Positions 1-8,837 of a stretch of 30,873 bases of DNA are shown here, one piece after another. Numbering within the stretch: the first letter of the stretch is position 1; every line of letters begins with the position of its first letter. Origin of the DNA: JBOGGN01 sp050744165. GTDB taxonomy: Bacteria; Actinomycetota; Acidimicrobiia; Acidimicrobiales; Palsa-688. A model generated the notes under the pieces. That model made no database searches. It was given only the letters and a program-made list of their open reading frames with translations, and was not told the origin of the DNA. Location of the stretch: contig JBOGGN010000105.1 of assembly GCA_050744165.1 (NCBI GenBank), positions 1 to 30,873 on the forward strand, read 5' to 3'. A program made the translations under genes and the position numbers.

Positions 1-1392
1 GTCTGCGCTCGCCACCGTGGGATGCCGGTCCTGTCGCGCTGCGTCAGCTGTGGCCAGGAGTTGTGTGCCCAGTGCATCGTCCGGACACCGGTCGGGTTCA
101 AATGTGCCGCGTGCACGGCAGGCTCACCCGAACTGTCGGCGGGCGCCGACAAGGACGGCAAGCCGGGTCGACTCGCAAGAATCAGAAGAACCCACGCCAC
201 AGACCCGAACGCTGAAGACCAACCGCGACCTCATCGCCGTGCAGCGCTCGCCATTGGCGTGGTGTCGGTCGTGGCCGCGGTGGCGCTGGTCGCTTACCTC
301 CTCAGCCGCTCGGGCTCGAGCACCGTCCAGACGGTAACGCCGACGACGGCCTCAACCGGATCTAACTCCATCGACATTGGGCTCCAGTTCGCCGGTGCCG
401 CCGGACACGAGCTCAGCGGAGACCTGGTCACGCCGGCCCACGAGACCCATCCCGTGCCCGGCGTGGTCATCGTCCCTGATTGGGGGGCGGTCGACCGCAA
501 TGGGATGGCGCCGACCGACGCCCTCCCTGATCGTCTCTACGCCGATCTGGCCAACGTACTGGCAAGCCACGGGATTGCCAGCCTGCGTTACGACCCGGCC
601 GGGCAGGGCCAGAGCACAATCCCTCAGGGCGCCACCACCTTGAAGTTCTCGGATCTGGTTGGCGATGCCGGCGCCGCCCTGGGAATCCTGGCGCAACGAT
701 TTGGGGTCGATCCGCATCGGATCACCGTGGTCGGAGACGGGTGGGGCGGCCTGCTGGCGCTGCAGCTTGCGGCCCAGGACAACCGCCTTAACCGCCTCGT
801 CTTGGTGTCCACGCCGGGTCGGCCCGTCGTCGACAGCCTCGCCGGCGAGCTGCAAGCCACGGCCATCTCCCCGGCGGACGGGCAGTTGGAAGTCAGCCAG
901 TTGCAGCAGGCCGTCTCGACCCTTCTGAGCGGTGGTGCCCTCCCCGACCCGGCCACCCTGGAGACGCCATTGCGACCGTTCCTCGAGAGCAGCCAGGCCA
1001 CGTATCTCCGTTCCTTGTTCGGTTTCGACCCGCCGGCTGTAGCCCGCCAAGTGCACGTCCCGACCCTGATCGTGCGAGGCGGCGGCGACCCCAGCCTGAC
1101 GGCGGAGGACGGCCAGCTCTTGACGGCCGCCCTAGGCGCCACCAGCCAGGTCTACGTCGCGAACGACGCCAGCGCGACCCTCACGATCACCACGCGCACC
1201 GTCGTGGCCACGCCATCGGCCACGACCACGACGACGATTCTCGGCGCCACGACGACAGCCGGAAGGCTCGGGAACAACATCATCGTTACCGTCAGCCGGG
1301 ACGATCAGGCGTTGGGGGCCGTGGCGCAGTGGGTACTCGGGGACACCGTCGCCGCCGGCGACACGACCACGACAACTGCACCGGCCGGGTAG
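1..1392 (+). CDS. Zinc-ribbon, membrane-anchored alpha/beta-hydrolase-like protein (5' end outside window)
   Basis: The frame is open from base 1. Residues before the first ATG (base 22) include C-x-R-H, which completes the Cys/His zinc-ribbon pattern continued by CVSCG, CAQC and CAAC. The real start is therefore probably upstream of the window. After the ribbon come a charged linker, one membrane segment (about bases 250-306) and an alpha/beta-hydrolase-like domain (VVIVPDWG, then LRYDPAGQG). At the nucleophile elbow the sequence is G-D-G-W-G-G, so glycine (codon 739-741) stands where Ser or Cys is expected. An acidic-turn motif (GGGDPS) is present, but I see no catalytic His after it; a Thr-rich stretch occupies that area. 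I infer a non-catalytic or altered hydrolase fold outside the membrane. The same type of ribbon begins the kelch protein at 14587. It ends 167 bases before the next gene. Confidence 0.85.
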   Translation, partial: VCARHRGMPVLSRCVSCGQELCAQCIVRTPVGFKCAACTAGSPELSAGADKDGKPGRLARIRRTHATDPNAEDQPRPHRRAALAIGVVSVVAAVALVAYLLSRSGSSTVQTVTPTTASTGSNSIDIGLQFAGAAGHELSGDLVTPAHETHPVPGVVIVPDWGAVDRNGMAPTDALPDRLYADLANVLASHGIASLRYDPAGQGQSTIPQGATTLKFSDLVGDAGAALGILAQRFGVDPHRITVVGDGWGGLLALQLAAQDNRLNRLVLVSTPGRPVVDSLAGELQATAISPADGQLEVSQLQQAVSTLLSGGALPDPATLETPLRPFLESSQATYLRSLFGFDPPAVARQVHVPTLIVRGGGDPSLTAEDGQLLTAALGATSQVYVANDASATLTITTRTVVATPSATTTTTILGATTTAGRLGNNIIVTVSRDDQALGAVAQWVLGDTVAAGDTTTTTAPAG

Positions 1393-1470
1393 GCCCCGGG
1401 TAAAACGCCGGGCAAACGCACCTGGAGCACTAGGCGCGATCTGAATATAGGTTGGGCCACGACCTATGTG

Positions 1471-1499
1471 TTGACCCCGGCGCCGGGGGGCGCTAGCAT
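1471..1499 (+). promoter_or_regulatory. Sigma-70-type promoter for the Ig-like/propeller pair
   Basis: TTGACC (1471-1476) and TAGCAT (1494-1499) are separated by exactly 17 bases. The predicted start near 1506 gives a leader of about 54 bases before the ATG at 1560. The paralogous gene at 25081 has a similarly placed promoter. Confidence 0.6.
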
Positions 1500-1559
1500 C
1501 CCCGATCGGGTGGGATCAAATCGGCCGATTTTCCGCGGTAACCCTTGGGAGGGATGTGT

Positions 1560-2156
1560 ATGGGCGGTAGATCAGTAAAGAGACTTGGCCTGGCTGCAGC
1601 GGTGTGCTTCGGCATGCTCCTGATACCGGCGTCGATGGCGTGGGCTTGCCTTTCGTTGGCGAACCTCAACTCGACACCCGGGTCGGTCCAAGCAGGTCAG
1701 CAAGTCACCGTGACCGGGAACGAGTTCGGCAGCAACCCGGTCGCGATCCATTTCAACGGCTTGAATGGTCCCGTCCTGGGTACCTTCACGCCCACCGGCG
1801 GCACCTTCGTCGGTGCTGTGACCATCCCGGCCGATGCTCCGGTCGGGGCAGCGGTCCTTGTCGCCACTGAGCCGGCCGCCACTGCGACCAGCCCGACCGG
1901 CGGCTCGTCGACGGGCGTTCCGACCCGCACGCTTGTCAACGTGGTCGGTCCAGGAGGTTCCCCGGTCGCCGCGTCGCCGTCGTCAGGCGCTGCCCGGCTG
2001 TCGGGTGTCGTGACGCAGAGTTCGGCGGTCAGCACTGGGGCCTTGGCCCTGGTGGCGCTCGGCGTGCTTGGCGTTGCCCTGTTCATCGCCGGTGGTGTGG
2101 CTCTCATGACGAGCGGCCGGCGCCGCGAAGCGACCACGGAAACGGTTCGCTCCTGA
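1560..2156 (+). CDS. Small exported Ig/TIG-like protein with C-terminal membrane tail
   Basis: The start is ATG 1560, six bases after a GGGAGGG ribosome site; the ATG at 1554 abuts that site and is unlikely. The protein (198 residues) has a basic, hydrophobic signal peptide ending in A-W-A followed by a cysteine. An Ig/TIG-like region follows (tPGSVQAGQQVTVTG-type strands, VAIHF, GTF, PADAPVGAAVLVAT), then a Ser/Thr/Gly linker, one membrane helix and a short basic tail. The A-W-A-C signature is not a standard lipobox, but it is conserved in the paralogue at 25081. Each copy lies directly upstream of an Asp-box propeller, so I infer that the two products work together at the cell surface. The exact function is unknown; no sortase motif is visible. 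Confidence 0.85.
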   Translation: MGGRSVKRLGLAAAVCFGMLLIPASMAWACLSLANLNSTPGSVQAGQQVTVTGNEFGSNPVAIHFNGLNGPVLGTFTPTGGTFVGAVTIPADAPVGAAVLVATEPAATATSPTGGSSTGVPTRTLVNVVGPGGSPVAASPSSGAARLSGVVTQSSAVSTGALALVALGVLGVALFIAGGVALMTSGRRREATTETVRS

Positions 2157-2184
2157 ACGTGCAGTAGCAATAGCAATGGCTGAC

Positions 2185-2216
2185 ATCGGCGCTGCCCCCC
2201 TCGGGGCAGCGCCGAT
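2185..2216 (+). terminator. Perfect 14-bp hairpin after the Ig-like gene
   Basis: Arms 2185-2198 and 2203-2216 are fully complementary with a 4-base loop, 29 bases after the stop codon at 2156. No T-run follows, so termination may be U-independent, or the hairpin may act as an mRNA 3' stabiliser. Confidence 0.6.
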
Positions 2217-2430
2217 CCGGCCAACTCGGTAGGGGTCTACAGCTGATTTGGCTCCTCCGCAGCTTTTTCGTCGAGCCGGGACCTCGACGTCGAAGGTTCG
2301 TTGGGGCGTTGATCGAACTGGGGGATAGCGCGAGTGCATGTACCGCGACGCTGGGCTTTCCCTGCGCCTTTTCTGCTGGTGGCCGGCGAGACAACGCCCC
2401 CCAGTGCCTCCATCGCTCACTATCGCGCCC

Positions 2431-2460
2431 AGGGCTTTGGTAGCAAGGGCTTTGGTAGCA
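2431..2460 (+). repeat. 15-bp tandem duplication
   Basis: The unit agggctttggtagca occurs twice in direct succession at 2431-2445 and 2446-2460, with no mismatch. Confidence 0.85.
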
Positions 2461-2772
2461 ACGACTTTTTGCACGAGACCAGAGTTGCGGCCGCCGGTGC
2501 GCCCACTCGGTCGAGGACGGCCCATCCCGGGCGTCCGGCATCAGCGTCACGCACATTCATTTCCACTCAGACCAGCAAGGCGCTGAAGTTCGTGGCCGCC
2601 GACGCTGCCGGGGTGGTGACGGGAGCCTTCGTCGGTTTGGTCGGCTTCCAACTACGCAGACGGGTTGAAGCGCCGAGCCCGCCCACGACGCAGGTTGCGC
2701 GAGCCGCAACCGGCAGGAGTCTTGTAGTCGGCGCAGTGCGGGCTAGGTGCCCAATTTCCCAGGGAGGGGTTC

Positions 2773-4404
2773 ATGAAACATAAATGGCGGATGGCGGCCT
2801 TAGCGGCGGCCGGAGGCTTGGCGGTACTTGGCGCCGGCGGCCCCGCGATGGCCTCGGGTTTGGGGTCGCAAGCGACGCCTGCATCAGCGACCTTCGCAGC
2901 TCAGGCGTATGCGCCTTTGCGGGTCACCGCTGCCCACCGGGTGACCGCCGACGACCCGGTCCCGTCCCGGGGGTTCTTGGGCCCAGCCATGCTCATCGAT
3001 CCCAGCAATCCCAAGGTCATGTTTGCCGCCACGGTCGAGGCTCGCACCAGAGTCTGCTACCTCCTGCGCTCGACGGATGGTGGCTCGACGTGGTCAACGT
3101 TGGCCAACCTTCCGACTCTGTCTTCCTATCCGTTCTGCTTCAACACCAGCGGTGGCGTGACGCAGTCCCCGATTGCCTTTGGACGTAATCACGCCCTCTA
3201 CTACGCCCTGGTGGGCTACAGCAACCAGGACGGCGGCGCCGACAGCAAGGCCGATATCAGCGTCGAGGTGGCCAAGTCCACCGACTTAGGCAACACCTGG
3301 ACGACGGTCCTGGTGGAAAACGCTCGGGGCAAGACGGGAACCGCGACTGAGTCCAACTATCCCGTGGCGTCGGTCGCGGTCGATACGTCCGGCCCCCAGG
3401 ACGTCGTCGTCACCGGCTGGCGCCAGGGTCACCCGCAGCAGCCGACCGCGGTGAGCAACTCGCTCATTGGCATCTCGACCGATGGCGGCGCCAACTACAG
3501 CCAGGTCAACCTGAACAATTTTTCCACCCTCACCTTGACCAACGCGGGTACCAGCTACAAGGGCACCTTCAGTACGCCGCACGTGGCAGCCGGCGATGGC
3601 GTCATCTATGCAGGGACTTCGGTGTCCTACCCGACGGCGGCCAAGGCACCCTCGCAGCCGTATTACGTCGGATACTCCACCAACCACGGCCAATCCTTCA
3701 CCATGGTTCCGGTCACACCAGCCGGCGCCGGCGGGCAGGTCCTGTCCTGGTCGCCGTTGGGCGGCCCGCAGGGCACGGCGCTGCTCGTCTATTCCTACGA
3801 GCCGAACGTGACCCAGGGCAACACTGACATCTACTTCCAGCGTTCGACCGACGGGGGCAAGACGTGGAGCGCTCCCGCCAAGCTCAATGATGACGACCCC
3901 AGCCTCAGCATCACTCACGGGCTGCCGAACATCAACGTGGCTCCCAACGGACGTATCGATGTCGCATGGGATGACTTCCGCAATGCCCAGTCGTTCGCGG
4001 ACGACATCTACTACACCTACTCGACCGACGACGGTATGACCTGGGCCCATAACATCCGGGCCTCCGATCAGGTGATCAACCTCAACATCGGTATCAGCAA
4101 CAACTCCGATGTCCGCCAGCCGCCTGGCATCGGCTCTGCGAACAACGCCGCCGTGTTTGGCTGGGCGGATACCCGACTAGGGAATCAGACCACCCAAACC
4201 CAGGACGTGTTTGCCTCGGTTGTTCAGTTCAAGCCCATCACGACGGGCGGCAGCAACACGGTGAAGTACTTCACGGCTGGCGCCATCGGCCTGGTCGTGG
4301 CTGGCTTGATCGTCCTCATCATCGCCCTCAGCCGTCGGCGCAAGGGGAGCCCCGGAGCCCCGCCGCCGGTTGCGAGGGAGCGAGAGCCGGTCGGCGTCGC
4401 CTAG
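2773..4404 (+). CDS. Secreted Asp-box (BNR) beta-propeller with C-terminal membrane anchor (copy A)
   Basis: ATG 2773 follows AGGGAGGGG with short spacing. The 543-residue protein has a signal peptide ending near PAMA. Asp-box motifs S-x-D-x-G-x-x-W/Y recur through the body (STDGGSTW, STDLGNTW, STDGGANY, STDGGKTW, STDDGMTW), as expected of a sialidase-type beta-propeller. A membrane helix near residues 501-519 is followed by RRRK and a Pro-rich tail. I see no RIP arginine motif of true sialidases, so sialidase activity should not be assumed; glycan or protein binding is as likely. It is a clear paralogue of the protein at 25665: both share DDP...R.F.GP near the N-terminus, TR.CYLLRSTD, and a QPPG...SAN...FGW.DTRL block before the anchor. 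It converges on selD. Confidence 0.88.
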   Translation: MKHKWRMAALAAAGGLAVLGAGGPAMASGLGSQATPASATFAAQAYAPLRVTAAHRVTADDPVPSRGFLGPAMLIDPSNPKVMFAATVEARTRVCYLLRSTDGGSTWSTLANLPTLSSYPFCFNTSGGVTQSPIAFGRNHALYYALVGYSNQDGGADSKADISVEVAKSTDLGNTWTTVLVENARGKTGTATESNYPVASVAVDTSGPQDVVVTGWRQGHPQQPTAVSNSLIGISTDGGANYSQVNLNNFSTLTLTNAGTSYKGTFSTPHVAAGDGVIYAGTSVSYPTAAKAPSQPYYVGYSTNHGQSFTMVPVTPAGAGGQVLSWSPLGGPQGTALLVYSYEPNVTQGNTDIYFQRSTDGGKTWSAPAKLNDDDPSLSITHGLPNINVAPNGRIDVAWDDFRNAQSFADDIYYTYSTDDGMTWAHNIRASDQVINLNIGISNNSDVRQPPGIGSANNAAVFGWADTRLGNQTTQTQDVFASVVQFKPITTGGSNTVKYFTAGAIGLVVAGLIVLIIALSRRRKGSPGAPPPVAREREPVGVA

Positions 4405-4492
4405 ACGGCTGATTCACACTCCGGCCGCGTGACGAGCTTGGTGGCCACCGACGGTTGCCGCCACGCCACGCGCATGACCGGTCGGGGCAGGG

Positions 4493-5536
4493 TCAATCGT
4501 GCACGATTCCGTGCACCTGGATGTGTCCCTGCCCTGACCGGGCCCGGCCGATGATGGCGGCCGGGTGGCCCGACGCCCGCAGGCTGGTGACGGTTCCCGG
4601 GGCCGCATCTGGCGCCATCCCGAACAGAAGGCCGCCCGAGGTCTGGGCGTCAGCCAGCACCAACAACGTCAGCGGGTCGGCACTATCTGCGTCCACGCGT
4701 GGCTTTACCCAGGCCAAGTTTTTTTGCGTCCCGCCCGGAATCAAACCGGCCCGGGCCAGCTCCAGGGTTCCCACCATGAGCGGCACTTGGTCGGCGTCAA
4801 GATCGACGTCAACCGACGAGAACTCGGCCATCTTTGCCAGGTGCCCGAGGAGACCGAATCCGGTCACGTCGGTCGCGCCGGTGGCTCCGCCTCGGCCGGC
4901 CAGTTCCGACGCTTCGGCGTTCAGCCGGCGCATCGATGCCACTGCCGCCTCGGCGACGGCGTCGGAGGCCTGGCCTCGTTTTATCGCGGTAGTGATGATC
5001 CCGGTCCCCAGCGCCTTGGTAAGCACCAAGGCGTCCCCTGGACGCAAGCCTGCATTGGTCAGAATCCGCTCTGGATGGACCTCGCCGACCACCACCAGCC
5101 CGAACTTCGGCTCCGGATCCTCGACGCTATGACCGCCGACGGTGACCCATCCACCCTCGGACGCGACCTCGGCCGCACCCTGGAGTACCGCAGCCAAGGC
5201 GTCGTCGCCCACCTCGGTGTTCCACGACACCAGGTTCAGCGCCAGCAACGGCAGGCCACCCATGGCATACACGTCGCTCGCCGAGTTGACAGCCGCAATC
5301 GCCCCCCAGGTGGCAGCGTCGTCGACGATCGGAGTGATGAAGTCTGCCGTCACCACCAGGGCCCGATCCGGGCTGAGACGCCACACTGCGGCGTCGTCGC
5401 CGGTGTCGATGCCGACGAGAAGGTCGGGGTGGCGTTGCGGTGTCAGGTGGCGCAGCACGTGCTCCAACTCGCCCGGGGCGAGCTTGCACGCTCAGCCGGC
5501 GCCGTGGCTGTATTCGGTAAGCCGTCGTGCGGTCAC
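4493..5536 (-). CDS. selD: Selenide, water dikinase SelD, itself a selenoprotein
   Basis: SelD makes selenophosphate from selenide and ATP for selenocysteine synthesis. The familiar body is visible (DDAAVW, TADFITPIVDD, TDVTGFGLLGHL, QTSGGLLFG), but reading from the first uninterrupted start (TTG 5467) loses the catalytic N-terminus. Continuing upstream through an in-frame TGA at 5494-5492 gives RLTEYSHGAG-U-ACKLAPGEL, which matches the E. coli SelD active-site region RLTQYSHGAGCGCK, with Sec at the catalytic Cys position. Lys18 follows as expected. I choose GTG 5536, nine bases after AGGA; an in-frame stop lies just beyond it. This gives 347 residues including Sec15, a normal SelD length. 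A hairpin suited to a SECIS element begins seven bases after the UGA. tRNA-Sec is in the same window (30684-30776). selA and selB are not seen here. Confidence 0.95.
5466..5484 (-). promoter_or_regulatory. Candidate bacterial SECIS hairpin in selD
   Basis: On the minus strand, 5484-5477 pairs with 5473-5466 (eight pairs including one G-U) around a 3-base loop. The loop starts 16 bases after the UGA, at the near edge of the usual distance for SelB-dependent recoding. GC-rich sequence forms hairpins easily, so this is supportive only. Confidence 0.5.
5492..5494 (-). other. UGA selenocysteine codon of selD (Sec15)
   Basis: In-frame TGA inside the SelD active-site motif HGAG-U-ACK. Homologues carry Cys or Sec at exactly this position. 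Confidence 0.93.
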
Positions 5537-5661
5537 GGCGGGCGATCCTACGGCGCCTCAGTAGGACAATACCCTTAGAACATCGTTAGCATCGCACGTA
5601 CCTGCGCCGCAGCCCCAGCGGGGTGCTAGCGACAGCGGGAACCCCCCCATCGAGGTCAACC

Positions 5662-7272
5662 ATGAACTTGCGTCGATCACTCCCACCGCGGTACTCGCTC
5701 CGCCTGCTCTCGGCCGTGGCGGCCGTGGTCTTGGTACTCGCCGCCACCGCCGGCCTCGCGGGGGCCTCTGCCGGGGTGCCCTCGACGTCGCCGGCTGCCA
5801 ACAACGTCCTTGTCAACCAGGACAACTCGGTGATCACCGCCCACAATTCGCCGTCGCTGGCGCAGAACCCGGCCAAGCCCAATGAGCTGGTCGTCGTCGA
5901 CCGCGTCGACCGGCCGGACTACGACGCCACCATCCACATCTCCAACGACGACGGCAAGACCTGGCAGGACTCCACGATCGTCCTACCCGCCGGGTCGATG
6001 AGCAAGTTGTTCGCCGCCACCGCAGTGTTCGACGCAAAGGGGATCTTGTATGTCCAGTTCGTGACGCTGAGCGGCCCCGGCAACTCGCCGGACAGCGTCT
6101 GGATCGAGCGGTCCACCGACGGAGGGATCAGCTTCGATCAACCATCGCACATCACCGGAGCCAACGCCTTCCAGACGTCCTTGGAGGTCGACCGCAAGAC
6201 CGGCCGGTTGTTTTCCGTCTGGTTGCAGTCCAACGCCACTGCCACCCATTGCAACTTGTGCTTCGCCCAGACGGGCCTTCCCGTCGTCCTCAGCTACTCC
6301 GACGACCAGGGCCGGAGCTGGTCCCAGCCAGCCCAGGTAAGCGACACCGGCCGGGCCATGATCGGCGCCCCCACCGTGGCGATCGACCCTCACGGGAACC
6401 CCGACGTCCTGTACTACGACTACGGATCCGACGCGGTGGACTGGAACAACCTGCCCGGCACCTACGGTGGCAAGTTCACCCTCGTGCTGGCGCGCTCGAC
6501 CGACCGCGGGGCGACCTTCTCGCCGGGGGTGGTAGTCGACGCCGACATCGTCCCGCCGGGCCGCTTCCTCGTGTACCTCCCGGATAGTCCGGGTTTCGCC
6601 ATCGGCGCCGACGGCCGGCTGGTCGCGACCTGGGCCGACGCCCGCTTCGGAGAGGCCGACATCCTGGCCCGAACCTCCAATGACGGAGGGGCGCAATGGA
6701 ATGCACCCGTCAAGGTCAACCGCGATGCATCGGGAGACGGGGTCAACAAGTCGCGCCCAACCGTGAGCGTGGCTCCGAGCGGCCGGATCGACATCCTCTA
6801 CTACGACGACATCTTCGACCATCGGGGCACGACTGCCGACGTGTTCCTCTCGTCCTCGGGCAACGGGGGCGCGTCGTACACCACGCTGAAGCGGGTGAGC
6901 TCTCAGTCGTCAGCGCTTTCGATCGGTCCCCAAGGAACCCCCTACGACAACAACGCCGACTTCGGAACCAGGATCGCCCTGCTCTCCCAGGCGCACCAGA
7001 CGATCGCCGTGTGGACCGACACCCGGTCCGGCTCACCCGACACCGGCCGCCAGGACATCTACTCCGGCATTGTGGGCTTCCCGGCGTCGGGGCTGTCCTC
7101 GCTGCAAAAGGCAGTTGCCGTCGTCGGCATCCTCCTTGGAATCATAGGTGTCGCCCTCTTCCTGCTGTCGCGGCGTCGCAAGTCGCCTGATGCGACGCCT
7201 GCTTCCCTGCCGCCGACCATTGACAGTCCGCCGCCCCTGCCGCCGCTGGTGCCCAGTCCCGGCCAGGTGTGA
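5662..7272 (+). CDS. Secreted Asp-box beta-propeller with C-terminal membrane anchor (copy B)
   Basis: I choose ATG 5662, five bases after GAGGT, over an upstream GTG at 5623. The N-terminus then reads as an Arg-rich signal peptide with a hydrophobic core. The 536-residue product carries Asp-box-like motifs (SNDDGKTW, STDGGISF, SDDQGRSW, STDRGATF, SNDGGAQW) and an SVAPSGRIDILYYDD block typical of this propeller group. A membrane helix follows (VVGILLGIIGVALFLL), then SRRRK and a Pro-rich tail. It is closest to the propeller at 14693: both open with N-V-(L/F)-V-N and a PSLA motif. Its stop overlaps the GTG start of the flavoprotein by four bases (GTGA), so the two are translationally coupled. 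A weak TAGCAT -10 lies at 5587-5592. Sialidase activity is not supported; no RIP motif is visible. Confidence 0.87.
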   Translation: MNLRRSLPPRYSLRLLSAVAAVVLVLAATAGLAGASAGVPSTSPAANNVLVNQDNSVITAHNSPSLAQNPAKPNELVVVDRVDRPDYDATIHISNDDGKTWQDSTIVLPAGSMSKLFAATAVFDAKGILYVQFVTLSGPGNSPDSVWIERSTDGGISFDQPSHITGANAFQTSLEVDRKTGRLFSVWLQSNATATHCNLCFAQTGLPVVLSYSDDQGRSWSQPAQVSDTGRAMIGAPTVAIDPHGNPDVLYYDYGSDAVDWNNLPGTYGGKFTLVLARSTDRGATFSPGVVVDADIVPPGRFLVYLPDSPGFAIGADGRLVATWADARFGEADILARTSNDGGAQWNAPVKVNRDASGDGVNKSRPTVSVAPSGRIDILYYDDIFDHRGTTADVFLSSSGNGGASYTTLKRVSSQSSALSIGPQGTPYDNNADFGTRIALLSQAHQTIAVWTDTRSGSPDTGRQDIYSGIVGFPASGLSSLQKAVAVVGILLGIIGVALFLLSRRRKSPDATPASLPPTIDSPPPLPPLVPSPGQV

Positions 7273-8837
7273 CCACGCTGGTGGCGACGGCGCCGGAGAA
7301 GTCGCCGCCGGCAGCGGTCGCCGACGACGCCATCACCGACTTGGCGCGAAAGCGAACCTGGACCGACCGGCAGGTCGCGGCCGTCGGCATCCGCAGTATC
7401 GACGTCCCGTTCGTCACGGTCGGCGGCGGCATGGGCTCCTTCGCCATGGCCGACTACCTGCGAATCGCGGGCGTCCCCCCGTCGGACATACGGGTCCTCA
7501 CGATCCTCGACCATCCATGGCAAAACTACGAGTACCTGGCGACGGCGTCGCAGATCCCGCGCTGGGAACGCCTGCGCTCTGACTCCAGCAGCTGCCCCGA
7601 CAACATCTGGGGCTTTCCCAGTTATGCGGTCCGGGAGGCCATCCGTGCCAAGAGCCCGAGCGAGTTTTTGGCGCCGCTGTGGAACGTATTCAGCGAGCCC
7701 ATCCTGTGCGACTACTTCACGCCTCGCTCGGGAGACCTGTTCCGGGCCATGCGGCGTGAAGCGGACCGCATCCTGTACTGGGACAGCGTCGTCAATGGCC
7801 AGGTCAAGATGACCCACCACCGAGAGGGCGGGGGCTATTTCAGCCTCGTGATGCCTCGCCAGGGGCCGGATCGCTACCTGGCCTACCGGAGCCGCTACGT
7901 GCACTTTGCCGTGGGGTACCCGGGTTTGCGCTACCTCGACGACCTCCAGGAGTACCGATCCGCAACCGGGGACCATCACCGAGTGGTCAACGCCTATGAG
8001 GCGCACGAGCACGTCTACGACGAACTCCGACGGCGCGGCGGTACGGTAATGGTCCGCGGGGCCGGCATCGTGGCCTCCCGGGTCCTCGACCGGCTGATCA
8101 CCGACCGGGACCGATCGGGGACCGATCTGCGGATCATCCATCTGGTCCGGAGCTATGTCGGCGGCCCGCATGGTCCCTCGATCTTCATGCGCCGGCCAGG
8201 CGGTTATGGGTGGGCATACCAGGGGTTCAACTGGCCCAAATCCACTTGGGGCGGCGTCGCCAAGTCCCACTTGAGCCGGCTCGAAGGCGAACGACGAGCG
8301 GCCTACCTGCGGGTCATGGGCGGCACCACAACAGCCCATCGGGCTCGGTGGCAGCGCCAACTCCGGCGGGGACGCGCCGAAGGCTTCTACCAGGTGTACG
8401 CGGGCGAAGTGGACACCGTGCGACCCGGCCCGGTGGGCACCATCGTCACCTACGTGAAGTCGACGGGCGGTCGTCCCCCGATCGAGCTGCCGGCCAACTT
8501 CGTCATCGACGCTACCGGCCTGGAAGCCGACATCACCGAGAACCCGGTCCTGGCCGACCTGCTGCGCCACCTCGGCGCCAGCCGCAACCTCCTCGGACGC
8601 CTCGACGTCGACCGGACCTTCGAGCTCCGCGGCTGCCGCAGCGACCCGGGCCGCGCCTACGCGTCCGGGGCTGCCACCCTCGGTGGCTACCTTGCCGGGG
8701 TGGACACCTTTTTGGGCCTCCAGATTGCGGCCCTCGAAATTTGCGATGATCTGGCGAGAGTTGGATTTTGCCGCCATATTGGGGTGGTGCGTTCGACCGG
8801 GCAGTGGATTCGATGGATGAGGAACCAGGCGCCATGA
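7269..8837 (+). CDS. FAD-dependent oxidoreductase (family not identified)
   Basis: The 522-residue protein has no signal peptide. A dinucleotide-binding loop V-G-G-G-M-G-S-F-A-M-A lies near residues 51-61 after a beta strand, and a second flavoprotein signature, FVIDATGLEAD, lies near residues 415-425. This layout matches flavoprotein monooxygenases or pyridine-nucleotide oxidoreductases; substrate and partner cannot be read from the sequence. The start GTG 7269 overlaps the stop of the upstream propeller, and its own stop overlaps the next ATG (ATGA at 8834-8837). A secreted propeller, a cytosolic flavoprotein and an FHA protein are therefore made from one coupled message, an odd combination. 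A 572-codon open frame on the opposite strand (7059-8777) is a composition shadow. Confidence 0.85.
   Translation: MTTLVATAPEKSPPAAVADDAITDLARKRTWTDRQVAAVGIRSIDVPFVTVGGGMGSFAMADYLRIAGVPPSDIRVLTILDHPWQNYEYLATASQIPRWERLRSDSSSCPDNIWGFPSYAVREAIRAKSPSEFLAPLWNVFSEPILCDYFTPRSGDLFRAMRREADRILYWDSVVNGQVKMTHHREGGGYFSLVMPRQGPDRYLAYRSRYVHFAVGYPGLRYLDDLQEYRSATGDHHRVVNAYEAHEHVYDELRRRGGTVMVRGAGIVASRVLDRLITDRDRSGTDLRIIHLVRSYVGGPHGPSIFMRRPGGYGWAYQGFNWPKSTWGGVAKSHLSRLEGERRAAYLRVMGGTTTAHRARWQRQLRRGRAEGFYQVYAGEVDTVRPGPVGTIVTYVKSTGGRPPIELPANFVIDATGLEADITENPVLADLLRHLGASRNLLGRLDVDRTFELRGCRSDPGRAYASGAATLGGYLAGVDTFLGLQIAALEICDDLARVGFCRHIGVVRSTGQWIRWMRNQAP

Larger units (their letters stand above)
2157..2772 (+). other. 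Long intergenic region (616 bases) with no convincing gene
   Basis: It holds a strong hairpin (2185-2216) and a 15-base tandem duplication (2431-2460). A plus-frame open stretch of 149 codons (2334-2783) runs into the next gene. Part of it reads as a small-residue helix (AADAAGVVTGAFVGLVGF, about 2595-2650), but it has no ribosome site or good start. It is best read as leader or decayed sequence. Confidence 0.5.

Noticed and set aside
2334..2783. 149-codon plus frame in the gap before the first propeller
   Set aside because: No ribosome site, poor start, 5' half low in coding character, overlaps the next start.
2773..4404. Annotation as exo-alpha-sialidase
   Set aside because: Only Asp-box repeats are visible; the RIP arginine motif is absent here and in the other four propellers, and no sialic-acid pathway genes occur.
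4565..5578. 337-codon plus frame across selD
   Set aside because: Antisense shadow of selD; the translation has no recognisable domain.
7059..8777. 572-codon open frame on the minus strand
   Set aside because: It is antisense to the propeller tail and the flavoprotein, both well supported by motifs and coupling. Its translation is Arg/Gly/Val/Asp-rich with no domain; GC-rich codons make long mirror frames.
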